Below are positions 16,653 to 24,783 of a DNA stretch of 64,000 nt, in pieces. Source of the stretch: CAYPKG01 sp964411275 (GTDB taxonomy: Bacteria > Bacillota > Clostridia > Christensenellales > CAG-138). The stretch spans positions 50,680 to 114,679 of the forward strand of contig CAYPKG010000003.1 in the NCBI GenBank assembly GCA_964411275.1, written 5' to 3'. Each line of letters opens with the position of its first letter. The stretch's first letter is position 1. The notes under the pieces are model-generated. The model was given only the letters and a program-made list of their open reading frames with translations, made no database searches and was not told where the DNA came from. Position numbers and translations under genes: made by a program.

Positions 16653-18209
16653 TCATATCAAAACTCTATCCTCTATTTTTCGAGCAATCACCCGCCGGGC
16701 TGCAGCAGCCACATTTTTTCCTGTAAGGCCAAAGGCCTCCATCAATACTTCCGGTGCGCCCGACTCCCCGAAGCGGTCGTGAATGCCCACCATTTCCAAA
16801 GGCACAGGATATTCCTGTGACAGAGCTTCCGCAACGGCGCTGCCCATGCCGCCCATGCCCAAGATAATCGATGTTACCATCGTTAGAAGTAACAATAGGA
16901 ACAGGTTGCCCCCTGCAATTTTCACCAGAACATTCGAAAGCCGAAAGCTCAAACCGGAGCCCAGAACGATTGCCGAGATTACGCCGATGACCGCACAAGC
17001 TACTGCTACGGAAATAGTGTTCTTGGCGCTGGACAGCGCAATCCTTTTCAATTTCTCCAAGTTGAGACGGCTACTTTTTTTGATAGCAGTTACAATAATC
17101 GTAAAGATTACTGTGAAAATACCGGCTCTCGTGACCGACAAGTCGAAAGCCGTCATGAGGATGATAAGAAAAACCAGCGGAAGAATTAGAAAAGCATCCT
17201 TAAACATCTCTTTGGGAACAGGCAAATCTCCCGCGTTGGCACCCATGATCTTATTCTTTCGTGCGTTAAGATCTATCATCATAAGGATAGCCGCAAAGTA
17301 CAGCAACGCTGGAATCCACGCCGCACGGACTACATCACTATAGGCTGTGTCGATTATTTCCGCCATAACGAAAGCGGCGGCGCCCATAACAGGCGGCATG
17401 ATCTGCCCTCCAGTGGACGCGGCTGCTTCCACCGCACCCGCGTAGTCCTTATCAAAGCCTATTTTCTTCATCATCGGAATTGTAAAAGTACCCGTGCCCA
17501 CAACATTGGCTACCGCACTGCCGCTTATGGAACCGAAGAGCGCGCTGGCTATCACGGCCACCTTTGCGGGGCCACCCCTCATCCTGCCAAACATGGATGC
17601 TGCCAAATCGGTAAAATAATTGCCGACTCCCGTTTCCTGAAAGAGTACGCCAAGAATAATGAATAGCACGATATAGGTGGCGCACATGCTCAAAACGGAT
17701 CCCATAACGCCATCAGATGTAAAGACGGTAATATGAATAAACCGACCAAGCTTATAACCGCTAAACTTCAAAAGGCTCGGCATATAGTTGCCAAGAAATG
17801 CATACGCGATGAATACGCATACCACGATCGCCAGCGACCAACCCATTGTCCGGCGGGTGGCATCCAGCAACACGAGGATGAGCATAATACCAAATACGAT
17901 GTCGCTCGCGATCGTGATGCCGCTGCGCATCTGATAGCTGTTATAAATGAGAATCACGTACATGACACTGACAATGCTCATCAACAGCAAAATGATGCTA
18001 ATGGTTCTGGATACAACCGTCTGACCCTTTTGGATAGCATTTCCAAAGTAAAGCAGCACAAGAATAAAGATTAGATGAACGCCACGCTGTTCCATCCCCG
18101 GCAGCACACCAAATAAAGCCGTATATAATTGAAACAGGACAAACGCAGCGGCAAGCGCCAAATAGATTGCATCCAAAAATCGCTCCCGTTTGGTTTTCAT
18201 TTCTTCCAT
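16653..18209 (-). CDS. TRAP transporter fused permease, truncated and joined in frame to a transketolase C-terminus
   Basis: 518 residues from ATG 18209. The first about 453 are a TRAP fused permease: a four-helix small-subunit part, then DctM-type repeats with GGPAKVAVIASALFGSISGS and AAASTGGQIMPPVMGAAAF. The protein then leaves this family at GMGGMGSAV (about base 16850). The last 65 residues match the C-terminus of a transketolase (AVAEALSQ, DRFGESGAPEVLMEAFGLT). The related permease at 32316-34511 continues with VPTTANYL here and is over 200 residues longer. The last membrane helices are missing, so transport is unlikely. It is either a deletion fusion or an assembly chimera. Confidence 0.8.
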   Translation of the reverse strand: MEEMKTKRERFLDAIYLALAAAFVLFQLYTALFGVLPGMEQRGVHLIFILVLLYFGNAIQKGQTVVSRTISIILLLMSIVSVMYVILIYNSYQMRSGITIASDIVFGIMLILVLLDATRRTMGWSLAIVVCVFIAYAFLGNYMPSLLKFSGYKLGRFIHITVFTSDGVMGSVLSMCATYIVLFIILGVLFQETGVGNYFTDLAASMFGRMRGGPAKVAVIASALFGSISGSAVANVVGTGTFTIPMMKKIGFDKDYAGAVEAAASTGGQIMPPVMGAAAFVMAEIIDTAYSDVVRAAWIPALLYFAAILMMIDLNARKNKIMGANAGDLPVPKEMFKDAFLILPLVFLIILMTAFDLSVTRAGIFTVIFTIIVTAIKKSSRLNLEKLKRIALSSAKNTISVAVACAVIGVISAIVLGSGLSFRLSNVLVKIAGGNLFLLLLLTMVTSIILGMGGMGSAVAEALSQEYPVPLEMVGIHDRFGESGAPEVLMEAFGLTGKNVAAAARRVIARKIEDRVLI

Positions 18210-18292
18210 CAAAACTACCCCTTCTAATTACTCAGATTGCTTTCGTTTTTTTGAATTCTTATGAAGAACTTGCAGACCTGTCTGAGGAATAC

Positions 18293-18321
18293 TTGCACTA
18301 TACCATAGAAATAGCTATAAT
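18293..18321 (+). promoter_or_regulatory. Sigma-A promoter for the LysR gene
   Basis: TTGCAC (18293-18298), a 17-base spacer and TATAAT (18316-18321) face the LysR gene, about 70 bases before its ATG. The 180-base divergent spacer also has AT-rich partial repeats (CCATAGAAATAGCTATA) where a LysR protein could bind to control the opposite operon; that operator is only a guess. Confidence 0.65.
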
Positions 18322-18390
18322 AAAAATATAGAATTGAAATACTTTCTATAATGTTTTTATTATTGTTAATATCTGGATGGAGCGAATGTA

Positions 18391-19281
18391 ATGAAAATCG
18401 AATACTATCGCAATTATGTGAAAATAGTAGAAGCGGGAACCATCACGGCAGCATCCAAGCTGCTTCTCATCGCCCAGCCTGCCCTAAGCAACCAGCTCAA
18501 AACGCTGGAAAAGGTCTACGGCGCGCAGCTGCTGGTGCGCAACCCACGCTGCCTAACCCTAACAGACGCGGGGAAAATCCTCTACGACAAAGCCAAAACC
18601 ATCATTTCCCTGGAGGATATTGCCAAAATGGAGATCAGCTCCTGTACGCAGGGGCTTCGGGGCACCCTATGGCTGGGGCTTTCTGCCACGTGGCCTGACA
18701 ATGAGATGGTGGACGTACTGTTGGATTTTCGGGATGCCTATCCGGAAATCGCCTTTGAAATCTATGAATCGACAGCGGATTCTTTGATTGATCTTTTGAA
18801 AAATGAAATTGTCGAAATCGCTTTGTTTCGGGAACGGAAAGGCCTCCATCCGCTGCTGGAACATGTGCTGCCCACTGACGAACGCCTGATGTTGGTTTAC
18901 TGTCGAGAAAACCCCTGGCTCTCTGACGAGCTTACGTGTGTTCCCATTGCCATGCTGAAAGATGTTCCTTTAAGCACGCCAAAAGGCTTGCGGCACATTA
19001 TTACAGAGATGTGCTCCAATGCAGGCTTCACCCCTGATTTTATGTGTGTCAGCACATCCCGGTTCACCGCCACTTCACTTTGTAAACGCGGAAAAGCCGT
19101 GGCCATTCTTCCTGTTCGCAACGCAAAGGATTACGATAATGCCGATCAATGCTGCCGCCCCTTTGATGACTCGGATATGGTCGTCCGCCGAAGTTTCCAC
19201 TATTTAAAGGGACGCAACCTTTCCGCTGTAGCAAAAACATTCTTGGAGTTCTATAACAGTCGACAAGGAACGATGGATTAG
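18391..19281 (+). CDS. LysR-family transcriptional regulator
   Basis: 296 residues. The N-terminal winged helix (about 5-62: NYVKIVEAGTITAASKLL, AQPALSNQLKTLE) is followed by a periplasmic-binding-protein-like effector domain. LysR regulators are usually encoded divergently from the operon they control and respond to a pathway intermediate; here the divergent operon is the carboxylate cluster at 6276-18209. GGAG lies eight bases before the ATG. The ligand is likely a carboxylate of that pathway, by inference from position only. Confidence 0.88.
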   Translation: MKIEYYRNYVKIVEAGTITAASKLLLIAQPALSNQLKTLEKVYGAQLLVRNPRCLTLTDAGKILYDKAKTIISLEDIAKMEISSCTQGLRGTLWLGLSATWPDNEMVDVLLDFRDAYPEIAFEIYESTADSLIDLLKNEIVEIALFRERKGLHPLLEHVLPTDERLMLVYCRENPWLSDELTCVPIAMLKDVPLSTPKGLRHIITEMCSNAGFTPDFMCVSTSRFTATSLCKRGKAVAILPVRNAKDYDNADQCCRPFDDSDMVVRRSFHYLKGRNLSAVAKTFLEFYNSRQGTMD

Positions 19282-19386
19282 TCACGCCATTCATGAATGC
19301 CGGCATACTTGCTGTACGTTTCTCCCAAAGGCGGGCGTGCAGCCGGCCGTTATCAATCTATTACATACAAACTACCTGCAGAAAAT

Positions 19387-19414
19387 GAAAAAAGCCCCTA
19401 TTTAAGGGCTTTTT
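19387..19414. terminator. Intrinsic terminator between LysR gene and tRNA-Glu
   Basis: AAAAAAGCCC and GGGCTTTTT form a stem with a short AT loop. It can act in both directions: for the LysR transcript on the plus strand and for the tRNA on the minus strand, whose 3' end is 11 bases away. Confidence 0.75.
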
Positions 19415-19424
19415 CATGCATTTT

Positions 19425-19500
19425 TGGTACCCAGTAGGGGAATCGAACCCCTGTTTATGCCGTGAGAGGGCACCGTCCTAGGCCACTAGACTAACTGGGC
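19425..19500 (-). tRNA. tRNA-Glu (anticodon CUC), CCA encoded
   Basis: The reverse strand folds as a 76-base cloverleaf. The acceptor stem is GCCCAGT with ACTGGGT (one G-U), the D arm is GTCTAGTGGCCTAGGAC, the anticodon loop CTCTCAC has CUC at 34-36, the T arm is AGGGGTTCGATTCCCCT, and ACCA follows. It resembles bacterial tRNA-Glu. Its 3' end faces the LysR gene and the carboxylate cluster. Confidence 0.93.
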
Positions 19501-19569
19501 AAATACTGCTCTAATAAAATAACCTTTTTTGGCGGTCTTGTCAAGCCCAAATTCAAATTATATGGCATT

Positions 19570-21228
19570 CTACACCCCGCCCTTGGTTCCAGGATTGATG
19601 GCAAGGGGTGGTACGGGCGGCACAGCTAGCCTGGGTATGGGGCTTGTATAATCATACTGAGGCCCGAAATACGGGTCCCCTTCTACCAGCATCGGCCGAT
19701 ACGCATCGATGCAGCGCTGGAGGTTTCGCTTTGTGGGCAGGGGCCTCGCCCGTTCCCTGCCGTCCCGGACAAACGTGGCGTACGGGGTGTATACCGAGTG
19801 AAAACCCCGATCCCGCAACCGAATGCAGAATTCCGTGTCCCAGCCCACCTGCGCAAACGTCCTGTCAAACTCCCCCGCCCTTCGAAACAGCTCTTTTCTG
19901 ACCATAAGGCAATCCCCAGTCACCGCTGCCACGTTGCGCACCGTATCCGTAAATTGCTTTTGCAGCCCATCCGTCGCATTCGCCGGCGCGCCCCGGTACA
20001 GCCCTCCTGCCCAGCCGTACAAGCCCACCACCGTGCCAGCGCTGTCTACCGTCCCTTCCGCCGTGATGATCCTCGCCCCTACCGCGCCCACAGACCGCTG
20101 CTGTGCCAAGGCCGCCATCGCGAGAAAGAAATCCGGCGTATCCGCCGCAAGCCCGGTGCCAAGAAAGAGCAGCAGCTCCCCCTTGGCCTCCCGGGCGGCA
20201 AAATTGCGGATTGCGGCCTCGCTTGCCACCCCATCATAGCTTAGCACCCGGGCGGCGTTGTTCCTGGTCAGCGCCGAAAAATACCGGGCGGTCTGGGGCG
20301 TATGCCCGCCGTCGCTTACCAGCAGCAGCTCGTACCGCCCATAATCCGTCATATCCTCAATGCTGTCCAGCAGCCGCCTCAAAGTGGCAAACTCCACAAT
20401 TCCAGCCACGATCACGCTGATCATCGGATCTCCCTTGAGGCCATATTGCACGGCAAAGCTGCCGCTCCACAGGCCTCCCACCGGATATCCTCCACAGTCC
20501 AGGCGTTTTAACGACCGGGCGATCACCCGCTTTCCCCCGCTCAGGCTGGGGGCAGGGGAGGGCCGCTCTCTCGTAAGCAGCACCTGGGAGACATGGATGC
20601 AGCGCCTGCACAATTCAAACAATCTTACGTGGAGGTCATACCTGCCATCCGGGCTCAGTTCCCGGACACCGCCGCAAGCCTCAAACAGCCTTCGGGAAAT
20701 GCCCACCATGCGGCCCAGATAATCATAACTTAAGAGGGTATTCGGGGAGAACGCGGGCTTAAACACCGGACGTTCCCTGTCCCCATCCGCATTGAGATGA
20801 TCCTCATCCCCATATATGAGGTCCACATCCTGCCCATCCATGATGGCTGCCGTCAGCGCAAACAGCGCGTCTGGCCGCAAGCGGTCACCGGGAAGCAAGA
20901 AAAGCAGCCAGTTCCCTGATGCTTGCCTGAGCGCCGCTAAAACCGTAGTCTCCCCCCGCCGCAGCCCTGCCGTGCGCACACCCTCGCGCTTTTCAAACCC
21001 TTTATTAAGCCCATTCCCAGCCACACAAAATTCCCAGCGGGGATATGTCTGTTTTTCAAGGCTTTCATATGTGGCCATATACCCGGACAAATCCTCGTTC
21101 GCGCATATGACGCTCCAGCGGGGCGCCGTGTTAGCCGCCGCAAGGGCGCTGCGCCGCTGCACTGCAAGGGCCTTTTCGTCCGGTTCCACAGTTGCTAGAT
21201 ATTCCCTGTAACGGTGCGGTTCGTCCAT
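19570..21228 (-). CDS. Two-domain family 2 glycosyltransferase
   Basis: 552 residues from ATG 21228, which overlaps the upstream stop as TAATG and has GGAGG nine bases upstream. Two GT-A modules are visible: the first (about 40-250) with LFLLPGDRLRPDAL and LIYGDEDHL, the second (about 265-500) with ISVIVAG, LLLVSDGG and GWDTEFCIRLRDRGF. Such tandem enzymes build rhamnan or O-antigen-like cell-surface chains. The preceding gene is an export permease, so a role in surface polysaccharide is likely. The acidic DxD-type residues seem kept in the first module (GDED); the second is less clear. Confidence 0.8.
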   Translation of the reverse strand: MDEPHRYREYLATVEPDEKALAVQRRSALAAANTAPRWSVICANEDLSGYMATYESLEKQTYPRWEFCVAGNGLNKGFEKREGVRTAGLRRGETTVLAALRQASGNWLLFLLPGDRLRPDALFALTAAIMDGQDVDLIYGDEDHLNADGDRERPVFKPAFSPNTLLSYDYLGRMVGISRRLFEACGGVRELSPDGRYDLHVRLFELCRRCIHVSQVLLTRERPSPAPSLSGGKRVIARSLKRLDCGGYPVGGLWSGSFAVQYGLKGDPMISVIVAGIVEFATLRRLLDSIEDMTDYGRYELLLVSDGGHTPQTARYFSALTRNNAARVLSYDGVASEAAIRNFAAREAKGELLLFLGTGLAADTPDFFLAMAALAQQRSVGAVGARIITAEGTVDSAGTVVGLYGWAGGLYRGAPANATDGLQKQFTDTVRNVAAVTGDCLMVRKELFRRAGEFDRTFAQVGWDTEFCIRLRDRGFHSVYTPYATFVRDGRERARPLPTKRNLQRCIDAYRPMLVEGDPYFGPQYDYTSPIPRLAVPPVPPLAINPGTKGGV

Positions 21229-21989
21229 TAGATTGCCTCCCGATAATAACGATTGAGCCTTCCCATACAAAACAGTCCCATACCCCCGGTCAGGACCGTG
21301 ATCCCAAGAAACCAAAGGGTTTCCTCAAGGGATAACAATACCCTGCCATACAGCAGGCATCCCCGGAGCCCTTCCGTGACATAATACAAAGGGTTCACCC
21401 GCATCATCAGCCGCGCGGCTGCGGGTAAAAGCTCCACTGGCCAGATCACCGGCGTCGTCCAGAACACCACCGCCATGGACGCCAGGATGCCCTTCCCCAC
21501 CTCACCAAACAGCGGCACGAACGCCGCGCCCATCAGCCCCTGGGCTAAGGCGTTGAGCATTCCTAAAACCACATACAGGGGAGCTGCGAAGGCGCTCACG
21601 CTAAGCTGCCCGCTCATGCCTGCGGCAACGAGCGCAAGGCACAGCCATAGTATGTGTAGAAAAACTGCGGACAACACCGCCCCGCCGCACAAAATCCCAG
21701 GGCCGGGACCTGCGGGCACTTTAAGAAAAAGCACAGGGGCCTCCACCGCCGTGCTGATGACCTTTTCGTAATAAAACCAGGGGCCAAGGCCGCACAGAAG
21801 AAACGGCACATAGTCCGCCATGCCCCCCATCAGCCCCAGCAACCCGCCGAACACGAACGCGTACCCCGCCGCCAGCACCAGCTGTGTGAGCAGCGTCCAC
21901 ACCCACCGCTCAAACCCGGCGCCTGAAAAAAACAGCCGGGAGACCGCCAAAAGCTCTATTAATCCCTGTTTTCGCCTTTGTTTTCCCAT
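21228..21989 (-). CDS. ABC-2 type polysaccharide export permease, no ATPase partner nearby
   Basis: 253 residues from ATG 21989. Six hydrophobic helices and the ending 'NPLYYVTEGLRGCLL' are typical of ABC-2 permeases such as TagG/Wzm, which export lipid-linked wall polymers with an ATPase (TagH/Wzt). No ATPase gene is adjacent; upstream is xpt. The ribosome binding site GGAGG lies inside a 28-base palindrome (21997-22024) that is followed by six T, so expression may be limited. The coupled glycosyltransferase downstream suggests a surface-glycan function. Confidence 0.75.
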   Translation of the reverse strand: MGKQRRKQGLIELLAVSRLFFSGAGFERWVWTLLTQLVLAAGYAFVFGGLLGLMGGMADYVPFLLCGLGPWFYYEKVISTAVEAPVLFLKVPAGPGPGILCGGAVLSAVFLHILWLCLALVAAGMSGQLSVSAFAAPLYVVLGMLNALAQGLMGAAFVPLFGEVGKGILASMAVVFWTTPVIWPVELLPAAARLMMRVNPLYYVTEGLRGCLLYGRVLLSLEETLWFLGITVLTGGMGLFCMGRLNRYYREAI

Positions 21990-21996
21990 CAAAAAA

Positions 21997-22024
21997 CCTC
22001 CATGCATACTAGTATGCATGGAGG
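21997..22024 (-). terminator. Perfect 28-base palindrome: terminator-like hairpin that holds a ribosome binding site
   Basis: CCTCCATGCATA is mirrored by TATGCATGGAGG around CTAG. Read on the minus strand, the stem ends in GGAGG and is followed by TTTTTT and then the ATG of the ABC-2 permease. It can end xpt transcripts, and in read-through RNA it would hide the ribosome binding site of the permease gene. Confidence 0.75.
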
Positions 22025-22060
22025 GCGATGAATTCACTCTTGGAAAAAACTTTTGAAAAA

Positions 22061-22633
22061 TTAATTTCGAAACAGGATGTGGTCTTCTGTGGCCTCGTCT
22101 ATGATGGCAAGGGACTGCAGATTGACGCCCCGCTCGCGCAAACGCGCGCCGCCGGGCTGAAAGCCCTTTTCCACCGCAATGCCCACGCCCGCCAATGTAG
22201 CTCCGGATTGCTGGACAATTTCGATCAACCCGCGCAAGGCTTCCCCGTTCGCCAGGAAATCGTCGATGATCAGCACGTGATCGTCTTGACAAAGCCAGTC
22301 CCGTGAAACCAGCAATGTCACTTTTTTCTTGTATGTATAGGAGAAAATGTCGCTTTGGTACAATCCGCCTTCAATATTATCGCTTTTGGCTTTTTTTGCA
22401 AAAACCATGGGCACGTCAAACTCCAGGGCGGCGATGGACGCCAGTGCAATGCCGGAGGCTTCCACCGTCAGGATTTTGCTGATGCCCGGGTCAGGGAACA
22501 GCCTTCTGAATTCCTTTGCCATTTCCTGCATCAGATGGACATCGATTTGATGGTTCAAAAATCCATCCACCTTTACGATCTGACCGGGCAGCACGCGCCC
22601 CTCGGCGGCGATCTTGTCTTGTAAAAGCTTCAT
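22061..22633 (-). CDS. xpt: Xanthine phosphoribosyltransferase
   Basis: 190 residues, the normal Xpt length, from ATG 22633 with GGAGG upstream. It starts MKLLQDKIAAEGRVLPGQ, carries the substrate segment LTVEASGIALA, and has the PRPP-binding motif VLIIDDFLANGEA. It salvages xanthine to XMP in the cytoplasm. Many Firmicutes xpt genes have a purine riboswitch; the 150 bases upstream do not show its core sequences. No xanthine permease gene follows; a terminator-like hairpin and the ABC-2 permease do. Confidence 0.93.
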   Translation of the reverse strand: MKLLQDKIAAEGRVLPGQIVKVDGFLNHQIDVHLMQEMAKEFRRLFPDPGISKILTVEASGIALASIAALEFDVPMVFAKKAKSDNIEGGLYQSDIFSYTYKKKVTLLVSRDWLCQDDHVLIIDDFLANGEALRGLIEIVQQSGATLAGVGIAVEKGFQPGGARLRERGVNLQSLAIIDEATEDHILFRN

Positions 22634-22782
22634 ATTTCCTCCAAAACCGAATATTTCTTTTATTATCGCCCAGAACGACCCGAAAATCAATCCATTCTCG
22701 CTGGATTGCTGCAATTTCGCGGGAAATTTGCCATTTGTCAAAAAAAAGCCGTTAAATAGGCGTTTGTTTTACGATTTATGCC

Positions 22783-22811
22783 TTGAACCTGCCGCATTGG
22801 GACATTATAAT
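22783..22811 (+). promoter_or_regulatory. Sigma-A promoter for rex
   Basis: TTGAAC (22783-22788), 17 bases, then TATAAT (22806-22811), ending 55 bases before the rex ATG. A second TATAAT lies about 20 bases downstream. No copy of the Rex operator (TTGTTAA-type palindrome) was seen here. Confidence 0.7.
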
Positions 22812-22866
22812 GGATGATGATATAATATTTTTCTTATCCGCAATATGCCGGATATCAGGAGGCAAC

Positions 22867-23487
22867 ATGAAAGACCGTAGGATCTCAGAGGCCGTCATTC
22901 GCAGACTGCCAAAGTATTACCGTCAGCTGGAACTGCTTGAAGCGAACGAAGTTGAACGCATCTCTTCAAGCGAGCTGGCACAGCAGATGAACCTGAACGC
23001 ATCCCAGGTGCGGCAGGATCTCAATTGTTTTGGTGGCTTCGGGCAGCAGGGCTATGGCTATCACGTGAAAAGCCTGTACAGGGAAATCGCGAAAATCCTG
23101 GGCATCACCCGTACTTATAAAATCGTAATCGCAGGCGCCGGCAACATCGGACATGCCCTGAGCAATTACGAAGGCTTTAAGCAGAAGGGCTTTGAGGTCA
23201 TCGCCCTGTTCGACATCAACGAAGAGCTGGCCGGTACCGATATCAACGGCACGCCCATATTTCACTCCAGCGAGATGGCACGCTTTATTCAGGAGAACGA
23301 AGTCGACATCGGCGTCATTGCCGCGCGCCGCAGGGTTTCCCAGGAAATCGCCGATGAAATGGTGAGCGCTGGGGTAAAGGGCATTTGGAATTTTGTGCCC
23401 ACCACCGTCACCGCCCCTGTTCCCGTGGAAAACGTACAGCTGAGCGAAAGCCTATTTGTGCTAAGCTACCGCATCAACGAGCAATAG
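22867..23487 (+). CDS. rex: Redox-sensing transcriptional repressor Rex
   Basis: 206 residues from ATG 22867 with AGGAGG upstream. The N-terminal winged helix (about 1-75: ISEAVIRRLPKYYRQLELL, SSELAQQMNLNASQVRQDL) is followed by a Rossmann domain with IAGAGNIGHAL that binds NADH/NAD+. Rex represses fermentation and NADH-oxidising genes when NAD+ is high and lets go when NADH rises. It stands alone with its own promoter. Butyrate kinase at 56518 and the dehydrogenases in the window are plausible targets, but no operator was recognised. Confidence 0.95.
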   Translation: MKDRRISEAVIRRLPKYYRQLELLEANEVERISSSELAQQMNLNASQVRQDLNCFGGFGQQGYGYHVKSLYREIAKILGITRTYKIVIAGAGNIGHALSNYEGFKQKGFEVIALFDINEELAGTDINGTPIFHSSEMARFIQENEVDIGVIAARRRVSQEIADEMVSAGVKGIWNFVPTTVTAPVPVENVQLSESLFVLSYRINEQ

Positions 23488-23500
23488 TCCCCAAAATACT

Positions 23501-23557
23501 TTTTTGACAGCTTTCGGCATATCGCACATTTTGCGATATGCCTTTGTCTGTCAAAAA
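23501..23557. repeat. Large two-part inverted repeat after rex
   Basis: TTTTTGACAG pairs with CTGTCAAAAA, and inside it GGCATATCGC pairs with GCGATATGCC, with small loops between. The structure is symmetric and lacks a T run after the stem on either strand. It may end rex transcription or be a protein site; both outer arms contain TTGACA. Confidence 0.7.
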
Positions 23558-23712
23558 GCCGCTGAAGTTTATTTCTGGCAAAAGCGGCAGATTTGTCATA
23601 TACTAAGGAAGCGATGATGAATTGAAGGTGGCTAAAATCATCGTATGCTTCAGATGCGCGTACCGAAAAACCCGGCAGCGCGCTAACGAAATCACCAGGA
23701 AGGATTTGTGCC

Positions 23713-24783
23713 ATGAAAACGGCTTTGTTTACCGGCGGCGGCAGCGCCGGACACGTGACCCCCAACATCGCGCTGATGGAACAGCTTTTAGAGGAAGGCT
23801 GGAGCATACATTACGCGGGCACTGAAAACGGCATCGAGCGCCAGCTGATCGAAGCGAGGAAGGATATCCCTTACCATATCATTTCCTCCGGCAAGCTCAG
23901 GCGGTATTTCTGCTTCAAGAACTTTACCGATCCCTTTCGGGTCTTAAAGGGCATTCGCCAGTCAAAGGCGCTGGTCAATAAACTTCGCCCGGACGTAGTG
24001 TTCAGCAAGGGCGGATACGTGTCAGTGCCCGTGGTATGGGGCGCAAGGAAAAACGCGCCTGTCCTCGTCCATGAAAGCGACTACACCCCCGGCCTTGCCA
24101 ACCGCATCGCCATCCGTTTTGCACACAAGGTGCTTGTCACATTCGAGGATACCCTCTCCCATATCCCCAACGGCAAGGGGGTGTATACCGGAACCCCCAT
24201 CCGCCGGGAACTGTTCGCCGGCACAAAAGAACGGGGCCTTGCCTTTACGGGCCTGTCTTCCAGCAAGCCCGTGTTGTTGATGATGGGCGGATCTCTGGGA
24301 GCACAGGCGGTGAACGACGCGCTGCGCCAGGCGCTTCCTAAGCTTCTCCCCCTGTTTCACGTCGTGCATCTCTGCGGCAAGGGAAAGCTTCTTGAAAGCG
24401 CAAAACAGCCGGGATATCTCCAGTATGAGTACATCACAGACGAGCTTCCGGATCTATTTGCCCTGGCGGACGTGGTACTGTCCAGGGCAGGGGCAAATGC
24501 CGTGTTTGAGTTCCTGGCGCTGCAAAAACCGGCGGTGCTCATACCCCTGCCGTTGTCCGCCAGCCGGGGCGACCAGATTTTAAACGCCCAATATTTTGAA
24601 AAGAAAGGGTTTGCCCGGATGCTCGACCAGGAGTCCATGACCCCGGATGCACTTGTCACAGCCATCCAATCGGTATATGAAAACCGCGCCTCGTATATCG
24701 CCGCCATGAAAAATGAGGCCAACGCCAACGGCACAGACGCAGTGCTTCGGTTGATCCGGGAAGCGGCGGGAGGCAAGCGATGA
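23713..24783 (+). CDS. MurG-like UDP-N-acetylglucosamine transferase
   Basis: 356 residues, GT28 family. The N-terminal glycine loop GGGSAGHVTPN and the C-terminal sugar-nucleotide region (LSRAGANAVFEFLALQKP, LPLSASRGDQILNA) match MurG, which adds GlcNAc to lipid I at the inner membrane face. It is away from any division or cell-wall cluster and is coupled to an RNA methyltransferase gene (ATGA overlap), so it may be a second MurG-like enzyme of uncertain acceptor. An AGGAAGG site precedes the ATG. A weak TATACT element lies about 115 bases upstream. Confidence 0.85.
   Translation: MKTALFTGGGSAGHVTPNIALMEQLLEEGWSIHYAGTENGIERQLIEARKDIPYHIISSGKLRRYFCFKNFTDPFRVLKGIRQSKALVNKLRPDVVFSKGGYVSVPVVWGARKNAPVLVHESDYTPGLANRIAIRFAHKVLVTFEDTLSHIPNGKGVYTGTPIRRELFAGTKERGLAFTGLSSSKPVLLMMGGSLGAQAVNDALRQALPKLLPLFHVVHLCGKGKLLESAKQPGYLQYEYITDELPDLFALADVVLSRAGANAVFEFLALQKPAVLIPLPLSASRGDQILNAQYFEKKGFARMLDQESMTPDALVTAIQSVYENRASYIAAMKNEANANGTDAVLRLIREAAGGKR

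Noticed and set aside
6276..19500. Genomic island inserted at tRNA-Glu
   Set aside because: The tRNA 3' end faces the cluster, but no repeat of the tRNA end was found near 6100-6280 and there is no integrase. Base composition was not counted over the whole region.
22634..22780. Purine riboswitch before xpt
   Set aside because: The conserved junction sequences of the purine aptamer are not visible; TTGACA at 22741-22736 (minus) has no good -10 box either.
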